From PCC-6802 sp943367755 (GTDB lineage Bacteria > Cyanobacteriota > Cyanobacteriia > Pseudanabaenales > Pseudanabaenaceae): a DNA stretch of 64,000 nt. Location: the NCBI GenBank assembly GCA_943367755.1, contig CALRKB020000011.1:1-64000 (forward strand), written 5' to 3'. A program made the translations under genes and the position numbers. The notes under the pieces were generated by a model that was not told where the DNA came from, ran no database searches, and was given only the letters and a program-made list of their open reading frames with translations. Shown in pieces: positions 33,608-41,323 of the stretch; the first letter of the stretch is position 1; each line of letters opens with the position of its first letter.

Positions 33608-36313
33608 TTAAATCACAATAGAAGTGAGTTTTTCCGATTTATCGTGCATGCAATACTCTCCTGCTTGCAGGATCAGTTTCGCGACCAACCCCGTCCAACC
33701 CGTCTGATGACTGGCTCCAAGCCCAGCGCCATTATCGCCGTGAAAGTATTCGTAGAATAAAATTAAATCTTGCCAGTGTGGATCGGTTTGGAACTTGCTT
33801 TGTCCTCCATATACGGGGCGATCGCCAGCTTCATTCTTGAAGAAAATAAAACTCAAACGACGAGAGAGTTCCAGCGCTACTTCCCAAAGCGTCAACATTT
33901 GTCCCGATCCAGTCGGACATTCCACTTTAAAGTCATCGCCATAGTAGTGATGAAACTTTTGCAGAGACTCAATAATCAAATAATTGACGGGCATCCACAC
34001 GGGGCCGCGCCAGTTGGAATTTCCACCAAACAGACCACTGCTGGACTCTGCGGGTTCATAATCAACACGGTGTCGATCTCCATTCACCTCAAAAATATAA
34101 GGATTGGTACTATGGCATTTAGACACTGCCCGAATGCCAAACTCTCCCAAAAATTCCGATTCGCTCAGCATTTTCTCCAGGATGCGCCGTAGCTTATCGC
34201 GATCGCAAATAGCTAGCAGTCGTCTAGCTCCTACACCGGACTCTTCCAGACAGGCAATATTATGGGCTAGGTGCGGACGATTCTGGATGAACCATTCTAC
34301 TCTTTGTTTAAATCCAGGCAACTTATCCAGAATCTCTGGTTCCAGGGTTTCCACGGCAAATAGGGGAATTAGACCAACCATCGATCGCACTTTTAGTTTT
34401 AGCTGCTCGCCATGCGGTAAGTGCAGCACGTCGTAGTAAAATCCATCTGCGTCATCCCATAGTTCTGTACTATCAGAACCCACTTTATTCATGGCATCGG
34501 CGATGTAGAGGAAGTGCTCGAAGAATTTTGTGGCAATATCTTCATAGACGGGATTCTCTTTAGCTAATTCCAGGGCGATCGTCAGCAGGTTCAGGCAATA
34601 CATCCCCATCCAGCTCGTGCCGTCCGCCTGTTCGATATATCCGCCCGTCGGCAATTCGGCGCTGCGATCGAATACGCCGATGTTATCCAGTCCTAGGAAA
34701 CCCCCTTCAAATACGTTCTTGCCATCTCTATCCTTACGATTTACCCACCAGGTAAAGTTGAGTAAAAGCTTCTGAAACACGCGTTCTAGGAAAGCGCGAT
34801 CACTGCGTCCATACATTTTCTGTTCGATTTTGTAGACTCGCCAGGTTGCCCACGCATGTACGGGTGGATTGACATCGCCAAATGCCCATTCGTAAGCGGG
34901 TATTTGACCGTTAGGGTGCATATACCACTCGCGCGTAATCAGATCGAGTTGGCTCTTGGCAAAATCCGGATCGATCGCCGCCAGCGGAATCGCATGAAAA
35001 GCTAGATCCCAGGCCGCAAACCAGGGGTATTCCCATTTATCGGGCATGGATAGAATATCTTCAGTTTCTAAATGGAACCACTGTGAATTCCTGCCGTGCT
35101 TGCGATCGCTCGGCGGTGGCGGAGAGCCAGGATCGCCTTTCAGCCATGCTTCCACGCAGAAGTTGTAGTACTGCTTGCTCCATAACATTCCCGCGAACGC
35201 CTGTCGCTGTACGTTCTGGATGTCTTCGCTCAAGGGGGAGGGAGAAATGCGCTGATAAAATTCATTGGCTTCCTGTTGGCGCGCGCGCATAATGCGGTCG
35301 AATTCGCGATCATCCCCGATCGAAAGAGAGGGAGGAACTCGACTCAACCGCAACTTCACAACTTGCGTCTCACCCGCACCCACCGTCAGTTCGTAATGCG
35401 CTGATGCCTTCGTGCCACACCGATCTGGATTGACTGCTTCCTTCGAACCATGCACGATATAGTCATTAATGCCATCCTTAACGTAGGTAGAGAGATTAGG
35501 AGTGTCGAATAATTTGCGATTGTTCGTTTCATTCTCTACAAACAACAATTCGTCCGCACCCTGACAGTACAACCACATGGTTCCCAATTCGCTATGGTTA
35601 GCAGCAATCGCACCCGATTTCCCGTTCGCATCTATTGCTTGCAATAAAGGCTTAGCCTTTTTCCCATTCCCATCCCAAGACCAGGTATTGCGAAACCAAA
35701 GCGTAGGTAACAGTTGCAGCGTTTTCGCTTCCGGGCCGCGATTTGCGATGCTAACCTGAATCAGCATATCTTCCGGTGAATGCTTGGCATACTCAACTGT
35801 GACATCAAAATAGCGATCACCCTCGAAGATACCTGTATCAAGCAACTCAAATTCCGGTTCCCTCCGATTCCTGCGTTTGTTCTCTTCTACTAGCTGCGCG
35901 TAGGGAAATTCTGCATGGGGATATTTGTAGAGATACTTCATGTAGGAATGGGTGGGGGTATTATCCAGATAAAAGTAATATTCCTTGACATCTTCGCCGT
36001 GATTGCCCTCAGAGCCAGTCAAGCCAAATAGCCTTTCCTTGAGGATGGGATCTGCTCCATTCCAAAGCGCGATCGCAAAGCAGAGCTGTTGACGATCGTC
36101 GGAAATACCTGCGATGCCGTCTTCGCCCCAGCGATAGGTGCGCGATCGTGCCTGGTCGTGGGAAAAGTAGTCCCAAGCCGTACCATTGGTGCTGTAATCT
36201 TCGCGTACCGTTCCCCATTGGCGCTCGCTGAGATACGATCCCCACTTGCGCCAGGGAATTCCCTTTTCTCGAACCTCAGCTAGCCTGATTTCTTCTGCTG
36301 TAATCGTTGCCAT
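33608..36313 (-). CDS. GH63/MGH1-like glycoside hydrolase
   Basis: 901-residue cytoplasmic protein (no signal peptide) of the MGH1-like/GH63 type, related to glucosidases acting on short alpha-glucosides or glucosylglycerate-like compounds. An N-terminal beta-sandwich with WDYFSHDQARSRTYRWGEDG is followed by an (alpha/alpha)6 barrel. That barrel carries the Trp-rich family signatures EYPWFAAWDLAFHAIPLA (about 435-450) and SSGLFGGNSNWRGPVWMPVN (about 760-780). DGTSWMGMYCLNLL lies between them. Acid residues of the active site cannot be fixed by eye. It stands alone, followed by a repeat palindrome upstream of its start. Substrate uncertain. Confidence 0.82.
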   Translation of the reverse strand: MATITAEEIRLAEVREKGIPWRKWGSYLSERQWGTVREDYSTNGTAWDYFSHDQARSRTYRWGEDGIAGISDDRQQLCFAIALWNGADPILKERLFGLTGSEGNHGEDVKEYYFYLDNTPTHSYMKYLYKYPHAEFPYAQLVEENKRRNRREPEFELLDTGIFEGDRYFDVTVEYAKHSPEDMLIQVSIANRGPEAKTLQLLPTLWFRNTWSWDGNGKKAKPLLQAIDANGKSGAIAANHSELGTMWLYCQGADELLFVENETNNRKLFDTPNLSTYVKDGINDYIVHGSKEAVNPDRCGTKASAHYELTVGAGETQVVKLRLSRVPPSLSIGDDREFDRIMRARQQEANEFYQRISPSPLSEDIQNVQRQAFAGMLWSKQYYNFCVEAWLKGDPGSPPPPSDRKHGRNSQWFHLETEDILSMPDKWEYPWFAAWDLAFHAIPLAAIDPDFAKSQLDLITREWYMHPNGQIPAYEWAFGDVNPPVHAWATWRVYKIEQKMYGRSDRAFLERVFQKLLLNFTWWVNRKDRDGKNVFEGGFLGLDNIGVFDRSAELPTGGYIEQADGTSWMGMYCLNLLTIALELAKENPVYEDIATKFFEHFLYIADAMNKVGSDSTELWDDADGFYYDVLHLPHGEQLKLKVRSMVGLIPLFAVETLEPEILDKLPGFKQRVEWFIQNRPHLAHNIACLEESGVGARRLLAICDRDKLRRILEKMLSESEFLGEFGIRAVSKCHSTNPYIFEVNGDRHRVDYEPAESSSGLFGGNSNWRGPVWMPVNYLIIESLQKFHHYYGDDFKVECPTGSGQMLTLWEVALELSRRLSFIFFKNEAGDRPVYGGQSKFQTDPHWQDLILFYEYFHGDNGAGLGASHQTGWTGLVAKLILQAGEYCMHDKSEKLTSIVI

Positions 36314-36350
36314 AATTTTTTGTCCCGCAATTAAAAAATCTATTTAATTA

Positions 36351-36372
36351 GGGGCGAATGGCCATTCGCCCC
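36351..36372. repeat. Dispersed palindrome (GGGGCGAATGG type)
   Basis: Perfect 22-bp palindrome, GGGGCGAATGG joined to CCATTCGCCCC, flanked by TTA and TAC, between the zinc-ribbon stop and the glycosidase start. A close variant with GGCCG at its centre occurs at 38441. Confidence 0.7.
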
Positions 36373-36393
36373 TACGATGAAATTCAAATTATT

Positions 36394-36573
36394 CTATGCC
36401 GATCGCACTTCCGTATTGCCACAGCCAGGACAAAAATGGACTTGCATAATATTTGCCAACTCGATATCTGTATCTACTTGCTGATTAGATGATTCGGTAC
36501 GGCGATCGGGTTTATCGGCGTGATGATTCATCAACGTATTGCATTTTGGGCATGCGATCTTCGCTTTTGACAT
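36394..36573 (-). CDS. Small zinc-ribbon protein
   Basis: 59-residue protein starting at the ATG at 36573, which has a strong ribosome site (AAGGAGAG) 5 nt upstream. A longer in-frame extension to 36627 runs through a palindromic repeat and is unlikely. Two CXXC knuckles, CPKCN at residues 8-12 and CPGCG near residue 50, with a His pair between them, indicate one bound zinc. No catalytic motif. It may be an accessory or nucleic-acid-binding protein, but its function is unknown. Confidence 0.7.
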   Translation of the reverse strand: MSKAKIACPKCNTLMNHHADKPDRRTESSNQQVDTDIELANIMQVHFCPGCGNTEVRSA

Positions 36574-36616
36574 AATTCTCTCCTTGGGATGATTTGATTT
36601 GGTGATCGTGCAGGGG

Positions 36617-36640
36617 AGGGCAGACACGTAGGTCTGTCCC
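36617..36640. repeat. Dispersed palindrome (GGGCAGAC type)
   Basis: GGGCAGAC (36618-36625), then ACGTAG, then GTCTGTCC forms an 8-bp-arm hairpin with one G-T pair, followed by CTACG. The same core recurs at 45599 with perfect arms. It lies between the FMN reductase stop and the zinc-ribbon start. Confidence 0.65.
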
Positions 36641-37209
36641 TACGACAATTCAATATTCTCTCGTCCGTATCGTAAAACTTTTGCCATCCAAATCAACTCT
36701 TTTAAAAACTTGTCTATCCGCCTGATGTAGGCTTCATCCAGGAGATTACCAGTCTCGTCAAAGATTTTATGGACGCTGGAGAAGTTGCCATCCCAAAAAA
36801 TATTTACCAGTCCTAGTTCTCGCATCACTGGCAAGAGATTTTGGATGACGCGGGTACCACCAAACGAACCTGCCGATACGCCGCAAATTCCCACAGCCTT
36901 ATGAATATATTCCTTCAAGTTAGTATCGAGGACGTGTTTGAGCATGCCTGGATAACCGTGATTGTATTCGGGCGTGACAATTACAATTCCATCTGCTCGC
37001 ATCATAGTTGCCGAGAATTCCGCATCTTTGATATCTTCGCCCTCATCATCGGTTGGGAAAGATAGCTTGCGAATATCGATTAGCTCGGTCTCCACACCGT
37101 CTTGCTTGGCTACCTCTTGAAGTACGAATTTGGCAACGTGTTCGCTCATGCGTCCCTGGCGGGGAGTGCCGAGAATTACTGGTAGAAACAACGGTCGATT
37201 TGCATTCAT
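36640..37209 (-). CDS. NADPH-dependent FMN reductase family oxidoreductase
   Basis: 189-residue flavodoxin-like reductase that uses NAD(P)H to reduce bound FMN; family members act on quinones, chromate, azo dyes or iron. The phosphate loop is GTPRQGRMSEHVA (about 14-26). The flavin-contact motif TPEYNHGYPGMLKHVLD is at about 78-94, and GVSAGSFGGTR follows. No signal peptide. It begins 17 bp after the stop of the exported VOC protein upstream on the same strand, so the two may be co-transcribed. The physiological substrate cannot be deduced. Confidence 0.88.
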   Translation of the reverse strand: MNANRPLFLPVILGTPRQGRMSEHVAKFVLQEVAKQDGVETELIDIRKLSFPTDDEGEDIKDAEFSATMMRADGIVIVTPEYNHGYPGMLKHVLDTNLKEYIHKAVGICGVSAGSFGGTRVIQNLLPVMRELGLVNIFWDGNFSSVHKIFDETGNLLDEAYIRRIDKFLKELIWMAKVLRYGRENIELS

Positions 37210-37226
37210 GGGATATGTCCTTAAAG

Positions 37227-38321
37227 CTACTGTTCTACTATTCGTATAGCATGACCATCGGGATCGCGGACGATAAAGCCCTTCCGGAATCCAAATTTCT
37301 GTTCTGGAATCTCCACTACGCTAGGAGAGATAAACGCGGTACCGGACATTCGCAGCCTTTGCGCGATCGCCGTTGCATCCTTGACAACCAGAGTTGTTTG
37401 CCAGTGCCAGAGGTCATTCGATCGAGCGTCTAGTGGCAGAGGTCTACCATCGCGAGGAGTGAGGTAATCCAGAAATTCCACACCCAGTCCTGTTGGGGCT
37501 CTTAAGCCACTGATATGCAATTTTGCACCAAACACATTGTTCAGGTGTTCCTGCTCCGTACCAAAATTTTCGCTTTCTCCTGCCAGCCTCATCCCTAGCA
37601 AATCGCGGTAGAATCTCAAACTAGCATCGGTATTTGCCACCACGATCGCCGTATGATCTATGCCCATAAATAATTGGTTGGCAGACTGGTTGTTAGCCTG
37701 CTGCCATTTGGGATCGCCTTTTCCGGTCGGGAAATAAATGACCTCCAGATTGTGCCCATCTGGATCTCTGAAATAGAAAGCGCGAATTCCAGCAGCAGCA
37801 ACATTTGAGTCTGGAATTTTTTGCGGAGCAGTTGATGCATGCTGCACGTTGAAGCGGCGCAAGTGCTGGTAGGCTTTGTCCATATCGCTAACCGCGATCG
37901 CGATGTGTTGAAACCAGCGATCGTTACTACGTGAATCTATTGGTATCGGTCGCCCTTTAGGGGTGAGATATTCTGTTAATTCAATAAACTCATTACCGAG
38001 TTGCATGCGTACCACGCGCATCCTCACGCCAAACAATCCCTGTAGATGTTCGTACTCATCACCCCAAACTTCCACATCTGAAACCTTACGAAAAGATAAA
38101 ACTTGCGAATAGAAATCCACAGCTTTATCCATATCGGCGACAGTAATGCCTACTGAATCCACTGTTGTCACACTAGAGGATGTCTTTTGAGATGTATTAG
38201 CAACTATTACCGATCTGTTTCTAGTCTCGACTTGAGCCGAGATCGGCATGTTAACTGCGCCATTAATTACAACGAGAAGCCCGGTTGCAAGTAGTGTGCT
38301 GCCAATTTTGAATGGTTTCAT
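37227..38321 (-). CDS. Exported protein with two VOC (glyoxalase-like) domains
   Basis: 364 residues. An N-terminal signal peptide (basic MKPFK, hydrophobic to about 25, cleavage near SAQ at residue 30) predicts export, which is unusual for this superfamily. Two vicinal-oxygen-chelate modules follow: first about 52-205 (VGITVADMDKAVDFYSQVLS to DPDGHNLEVIYF), second about 222-362 (DHTAIVVANTDASLRFYRDL to DPDGHAIRIVEQ). His and Glu residues at the usual metal-ligand positions (IEL/EVIY and HTAI) suggest a metal site, possibly dioxygenase- or lyase-type chemistry. Substrate unknown. FMN reductase gene follows. Confidence 0.85.
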   Translation of the reverse strand: MKPFKIGSTLLATGLLVVINGAVNMPISAQVETRNRSVIVANTSQKTSSSVTTVDSVGITVADMDKAVDFYSQVLSFRKVSDVEVWGDEYEHLQGLFGVRMRVVRMQLGNEFIELTEYLTPKGRPIPIDSRSNDRWFQHIAIAVSDMDKAYQHLRRFNVQHASTAPQKIPDSNVAAAGIRAFYFRDPDGHNLEVIYFPTGKGDPKWQQANNQSANQLFMGIDHTAIVVANTDASLRFYRDLLGMRLAGESENFGTEQEHLNNVFGAKLHISGLRAPTGLGVEFLDYLTPRDGRPLPLDARSNDLWHWQTTLVVKDATAIAQRLRMSGTAFISPSVVEIPEQKFGFRKGFIVRDPDGHAIRIVEQ

Positions 38322-38657
38322 AGTCTGGCTGAGAGTTGCTGGAAGTGAATTATGCGGCAGTCGGTATACTGAAAACCTGATAGCAGGTTTGCGGAGTCAT
38401 GTAATACCAATTCCCTAAAGTAAATTTACAGATTACCGGAGGGGCGAACGGCCGCTCGCCCGTACATAGGTTCATGAGTAGTTCAATTTTGAAGAATTGG
38501 TATAAGTTTTAAACTAACAACTAATTATGAGATCGCCTCAATAAAGTAAGCCTGAAAGGTAGATGAGAAATTGATGAGTGCAACAAAACCTCGATCGTTC
38601 AAGAAGTTAGTCGGGATTCAAGCTAGACTTTTACTACGTGACAAAGTTAAAGAATCT
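38322..38657. other. Intergenic region holding a MITE-like element
   Basis: 336 bp between the VOC gene and the ispG start. It contains the terminal-inverted-repeat element at 38403-38505 described separately. An in-frame extension of ispG upstream to an ATG at 38574 is open but does not look conserved, and I treat it as leader sequence. Confidence 0.45.
38403..38505. repeat. MITE-like element with terminal inverted repeats
   Basis: ATACCAATTC near the left end (38404-38413) is the exact complement of GAATTGGTAT near the right end (38494-38503). Inside is the GGGGCGA-ACGGCCGC-TCGCCC palindrome at 38441-38460. Total about 103 bp, no coding capacity. Terminal ATACCAATTC repeats are familiar from cyanobacterial intergenic elements, but mobility is inferred. 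Confidence 0.55.
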
Positions 38658-39896
38658 ATGCAGACTCTCCCCGTAAATACAACTAACTCAACCAGCAATG
38701 GGGCAACCTCAAGCGATCTCGATCTGTTGGGTGCGATCGTGCGCCGCAAAACTCGTCCAGTCAAGGTTGGTAGCATTACGATTGGTGGTGGCTACCCTGT
38801 CGTAGTACAGTCCATGATTAACGAGGATACGCTTGACATTGATGGCTCTGTTGCCGGAATTCGCCGTCTGCATGAAATAGGTTGTGAAATTGTGCGCGTA
38901 ACCGTGCCTAGCCTCGCCCATGCCCATGCTCTAGCGGAAATACGCCAAAAACTAATTGCCACATACCAAGAAGTGCCTTTAGTGGCTGACGTGCATCACA
39001 ATGGCATGAAAATTGCCTTGGAAGTGGCGAAACACGTTGATAAAGTCAGAATTAATCCCGGACTATACGTATTTGAGAAACCCAAGTCCGATCGCACTGA
39101 ATATACAGAAGCTGAATTTGCTGAAATCGGCGAAAAAATTAAAGAAACCCTCAAGCCTCTAGTCGTCTCTCTGCGCGATCGGGGAAAGGCTATGCGTATT
39201 GGTGTTAACCACGGTTCGCTCGCCGAACGGATGTTATTTACCTATGGCGATACCCCACAGGGAATGGTGGAGTCTGCGCTGGAGTTCATTCGCATCTGTG
39301 AGGAACTGGATTTCCGCAATTTAGTGATCTCCATGAAAGCATCTCGCGTACCCGTCATGATTGCGGCCTATAAGCTGATGGCAAAACGCATGGATGAGTT
39401 GGGGATGGATTATCCCCTGCATTTAGGCGTGACGGAAGCGGGCGATGGTGAATACGGGCGCATTAAGTCTACGGCGGGCATTGGCACTCTGTTAGCCCAA
39501 GGCATTGGCGATACCATCCGCGTTTCGCTGACGGAAGCCCCAGAGAAAGAAATTCCTGTCTGTTATAGCATTTTGCAGGCATTGGGGTTGCGCAAAACTA
39601 TGGTGGAATATGTTGCCTGTCCATCCTGCGGACGCACGTTATTCAATCTTGAAGAAGTTTTGCATAAAGTGAGGGAAGCGACTAAACATCTCACAGGCTT
39701 AGATATTGCCGTAATGGGGTGCATTGTGAATGGGCCTGGAGAAATGGCTGATGCTGACTACGGCTATGTGGGCAAAAATGCTGGATTTATCTCTCTCTAT
39801 CGTGGTAGAGAAGAGATTAAGCGCGTACCGGAAGATAAAGGGGTAGAAGAGCTGATTAACTTGATTAAAGCTGACGATCGCTGGATCGATCCATAA
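38658..39896 (+). CDS. ispG: (E)-4-hydroxy-3-methylbut-2-enyl-diphosphate synthase (ferredoxin)
   Basis: Penultimate enzyme of the MEP isoprenoid pathway (GcpE). It reductively converts MEcPP to HMBPP using a [4Fe-4S] cluster and, in cyanobacteria, ferredoxin. The TIM-barrel part carries RRKTRPVKVGSITIGGGYPV and VQSMINEDTLDIDGSV. The C-terminal cluster domain has CPSCGRTLFN and CIVNGPGEMADADYGYVG with the three cysteine ligands. I start at the ATG at 38658 (MQTLPVN), which gives 412 residues and matches the usual cyanobacterial N-terminus. In-frame starts at 38571 (TTG) and 38574 (ATG) would add about 28 residues. Confidence 0.95.
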   Translation: MQTLPVNTTNSTSNGATSSDLDLLGAIVRRKTRPVKVGSITIGGGYPVVVQSMINEDTLDIDGSVAGIRRLHEIGCEIVRVTVPSLAHAHALAEIRQKLIATYQEVPLVADVHHNGMKIALEVAKHVDKVRINPGLYVFEKPKSDRTEYTEAEFAEIGEKIKETLKPLVVSLRDRGKAMRIGVNHGSLAERMLFTYGDTPQGMVESALEFIRICEELDFRNLVISMKASRVPVMIAAYKLMAKRMDELGMDYPLHLGVTEAGDGEYGRIKSTAGIGTLLAQGIGDTIRVSLTEAPEKEIPVCYSILQALGLRKTMVEYVACPSCGRTLFNLEEVLHKVREATKHLTGLDIAVMGCIVNGPGEMADADYGYVGKNAGFISLYRGREEIKRVPEDKGVEELINLIKADDRWIDP

Positions 39897-39914
39897 TCTA
39901 AGCGAGCAACAAAC

Positions 39915-40193
39915 TTATTTTTCCGGTTTGGCTGATAGTAGACGAATAGCCATGATTGCGAATATGAGGGCGGCGATCGCCTTCAGAAGTTTGGTAGGCA
40001 AAATCTGGGATACTTGTTCGCCTAACAATACTCCAATTAAACTGGCGAGCAGCAATGCTAATGCTGAACCCAGAAACACATAGCGAGGCGCATTAGAGCT
40101 GCCACTGAGGCTAAGAGTCGCAAGCTGACTTTTATCACCTAGCTCGGAGATAAATATGGTGCCAAAACTCAATGCTAATAAATGCCAATCCAT
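39915..40193 (-). CDS. Half-size GDT1/UPF0016 cation exporter subunit, second gene
   Basis: 92-residue three-span membrane protein carrying one copy of the family motif as ELGDKSQ (residues 17-23). Full-length members (TMEM165, Gdt1, cyanobacterial Mnx) have two such motifs in about 200 residues and move Mn or Ca against protons. This gene and the neighbouring one at 40350-40682 each encode one half, so they probably assemble as a heterodimer. Both are on the minus strand, this one downstream, separated by 156 bp that contain a palindromic repeat. Role in manganese export or thylakoid supply is inferred from the family. Confidence 0.85.
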   Translation of the reverse strand: MDWHLLALSFGTIFISELGDKSQLATLSLSGSSNAPRYVFLGSALALLLASLIGVLLGEQVSQILPTKLLKAIAALIFAIMAIRLLSAKPEK

Positions 40194-40235
40194 AAACTAT
40201 CCTCCGTAAGGGTAAAATCCCACAAACACCCGTAA

Positions 40236-40300
40236 GGGTAAAGCATTCGATAGATAGGTTCTTCATGTATTGCGAGGATGGTAGGTCGAATGCTTTACCC
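40236..40300. repeat. Dispersed palindrome (GGGTAAAGCATTCGA type)
   Basis: Perfect 15-bp inverted repeat: GGGTAAAGCATTCGA at 40236-40250 and its complement at 40286-40300, with a 35-nt loop, between the two half-GDT1 genes. Upstream direct copies of GTAAGGGTAAA lie at about 40206 and 40232, and C-rich CCACCCG triplets follow. It is the same class as the other GTAGGG-bordered palindromes. Confidence 0.65.
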
Positions 40301-40349
40301 CTCCACCCGCGACGATCACCTCTCCACCCGTCCATCCGCACCCGTCTAC

Positions 40350-40682
40350 CTATACGATCGCATCCCAAACCAAACTGACGGCTAATAATAAAAAACTTAA
40401 ACCCGCCATCGTGTTGAGCATGTTAGGTGAGACACGCTTGGCTAACCACTTGCCAGCAGCAACCCCTAGAAAACTGGTGGTAACCAGGGCGATCGCTGCA
40501 CCCAGAAATACTATTAGAGGGGATTTTGATTCGGCGGCAATCATTAAAGTGGTAATTTGCGTCTTATCACCAATCTCAGCTAAAAATACGGTCAAAAATG
40601 TGGTGGTCGCAATCTGGAGATGCTCAGCTTTGATTATGGGGGTAGGCACAGACGAAATTTCTGACTTTGATGAAGATATCAC
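40350..40682 (-). CDS. Half-size GDT1/UPF0016 cation exporter subunit, first gene
   Basis: 110-residue three-span protein with the second variant of the GDT1 motif, EIGDKTQ (about residues 37-43), after a 20-residue polar N-terminus. It is complementary to the downstream 92-residue half; together they make one full transporter. The start appears to be GTG at 40682, the only upstream start in frame. Differences between the two motif copies (EIGDKT versus ELGDKS) parallel those between the two halves of single-chain members. Confidence 0.85.
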   Translation of the reverse strand: MISSSKSEISSVPTPIIKAEHLQIATTTFLTVFLAEIGDKTQITTLMIAAESKSPLIVFLGAAIALVTTSFLGVAAGKWLAKRVSPNMLNTMAGLSFLLLAVSLVWDAIV

Positions 40683-40735
40683 GGGGTTATTGTGAAGTTA
40701 GTGTTCTCATTTTCTTTTCATATTTTAACCGATCT

Positions 40736-41263
40736 TTACAAAAACGTCCGCAAAATTGCCATGAAGTCAGCCAGGATGGCGCGGGAATTCGCTGAAGTGA
40801 GTACCGGGACGTGAATAAAAATGCAATTTGCGGCTGGGCTACGATCGTGTAGATGACTAAGTACGGAGTGATACAGGGCATTACACACAAACTTGCCTGC
40901 ACTATGACTAACTTTAGTAATTGTTAAGCCCTCAACAAGCTGATCTAAATTCACCTTAGTAGAGATCTTTTCTAGTGGCTTACCAGTTATGACATCAAGC
41001 TTAGTCCCACTTGATTCTAAGCATAGCTGCGACCTTTTTTCCGCCATGCCACAACAGATCACAGTCTGGGGCTGAATTTGGGCGATCGCGGCTAAGACTT
41101 GAGTTGGTGCCAGTTGAAAGTCAACGGGAATTTTCCTGAGCAAATGAAAGCGATCGGCAGGTAGACCTTGCTGTAGAGCTAAAGCCAACAGATCGTCTGA
41201 AGCATTAGAGACATGGTGCGCTTTCCAGGTATCGAAAGAAGTGACGAGTATCTTTGTAGTCAT
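40736..41263 (-). CDS. Peptidase C15, pyroglutamyl-peptidase-like
   Basis: 175-residue cytosolic cysteine peptidase-like protein that would remove N-terminal pyroglutamate. The catalytic triad is visible: Glu in CCGMAEKR (about residue 75), Cys in GKFVCNALYHSVL (about 126) and His in IFIHVPVL (about 150). It is shorter than typical pyrrolidone-carboxylate peptidases (about 200-215). The opening VTSFDTWKAHHVSNAS replaces the usual TGFEPFGG, so substrate specificity may differ. Divergent from the LtrA gene across 60 bp. Confidence 0.82.
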   Translation of the reverse strand: MTTKILVTSFDTWKAHHVSNASDDLLALALQQGLPADRFHLLRKIPVDFQLAPTQVLAAIAQIQPQTVICCGMAEKRSQLCLESSGTKLDVITGKPLEKISTKVNLDQLVEGLTITKVSHSAGKFVCNALYHSVLSHLHDRSPAANCIFIHVPVLTSANSRAILADFMAILRTFL

Positions 41264-41323
41264 TTGAGTCGCGCGATGAAATACTGGTTGAAAAACTGGT
41301 TAAGAAAACACAATTGAGCAATC

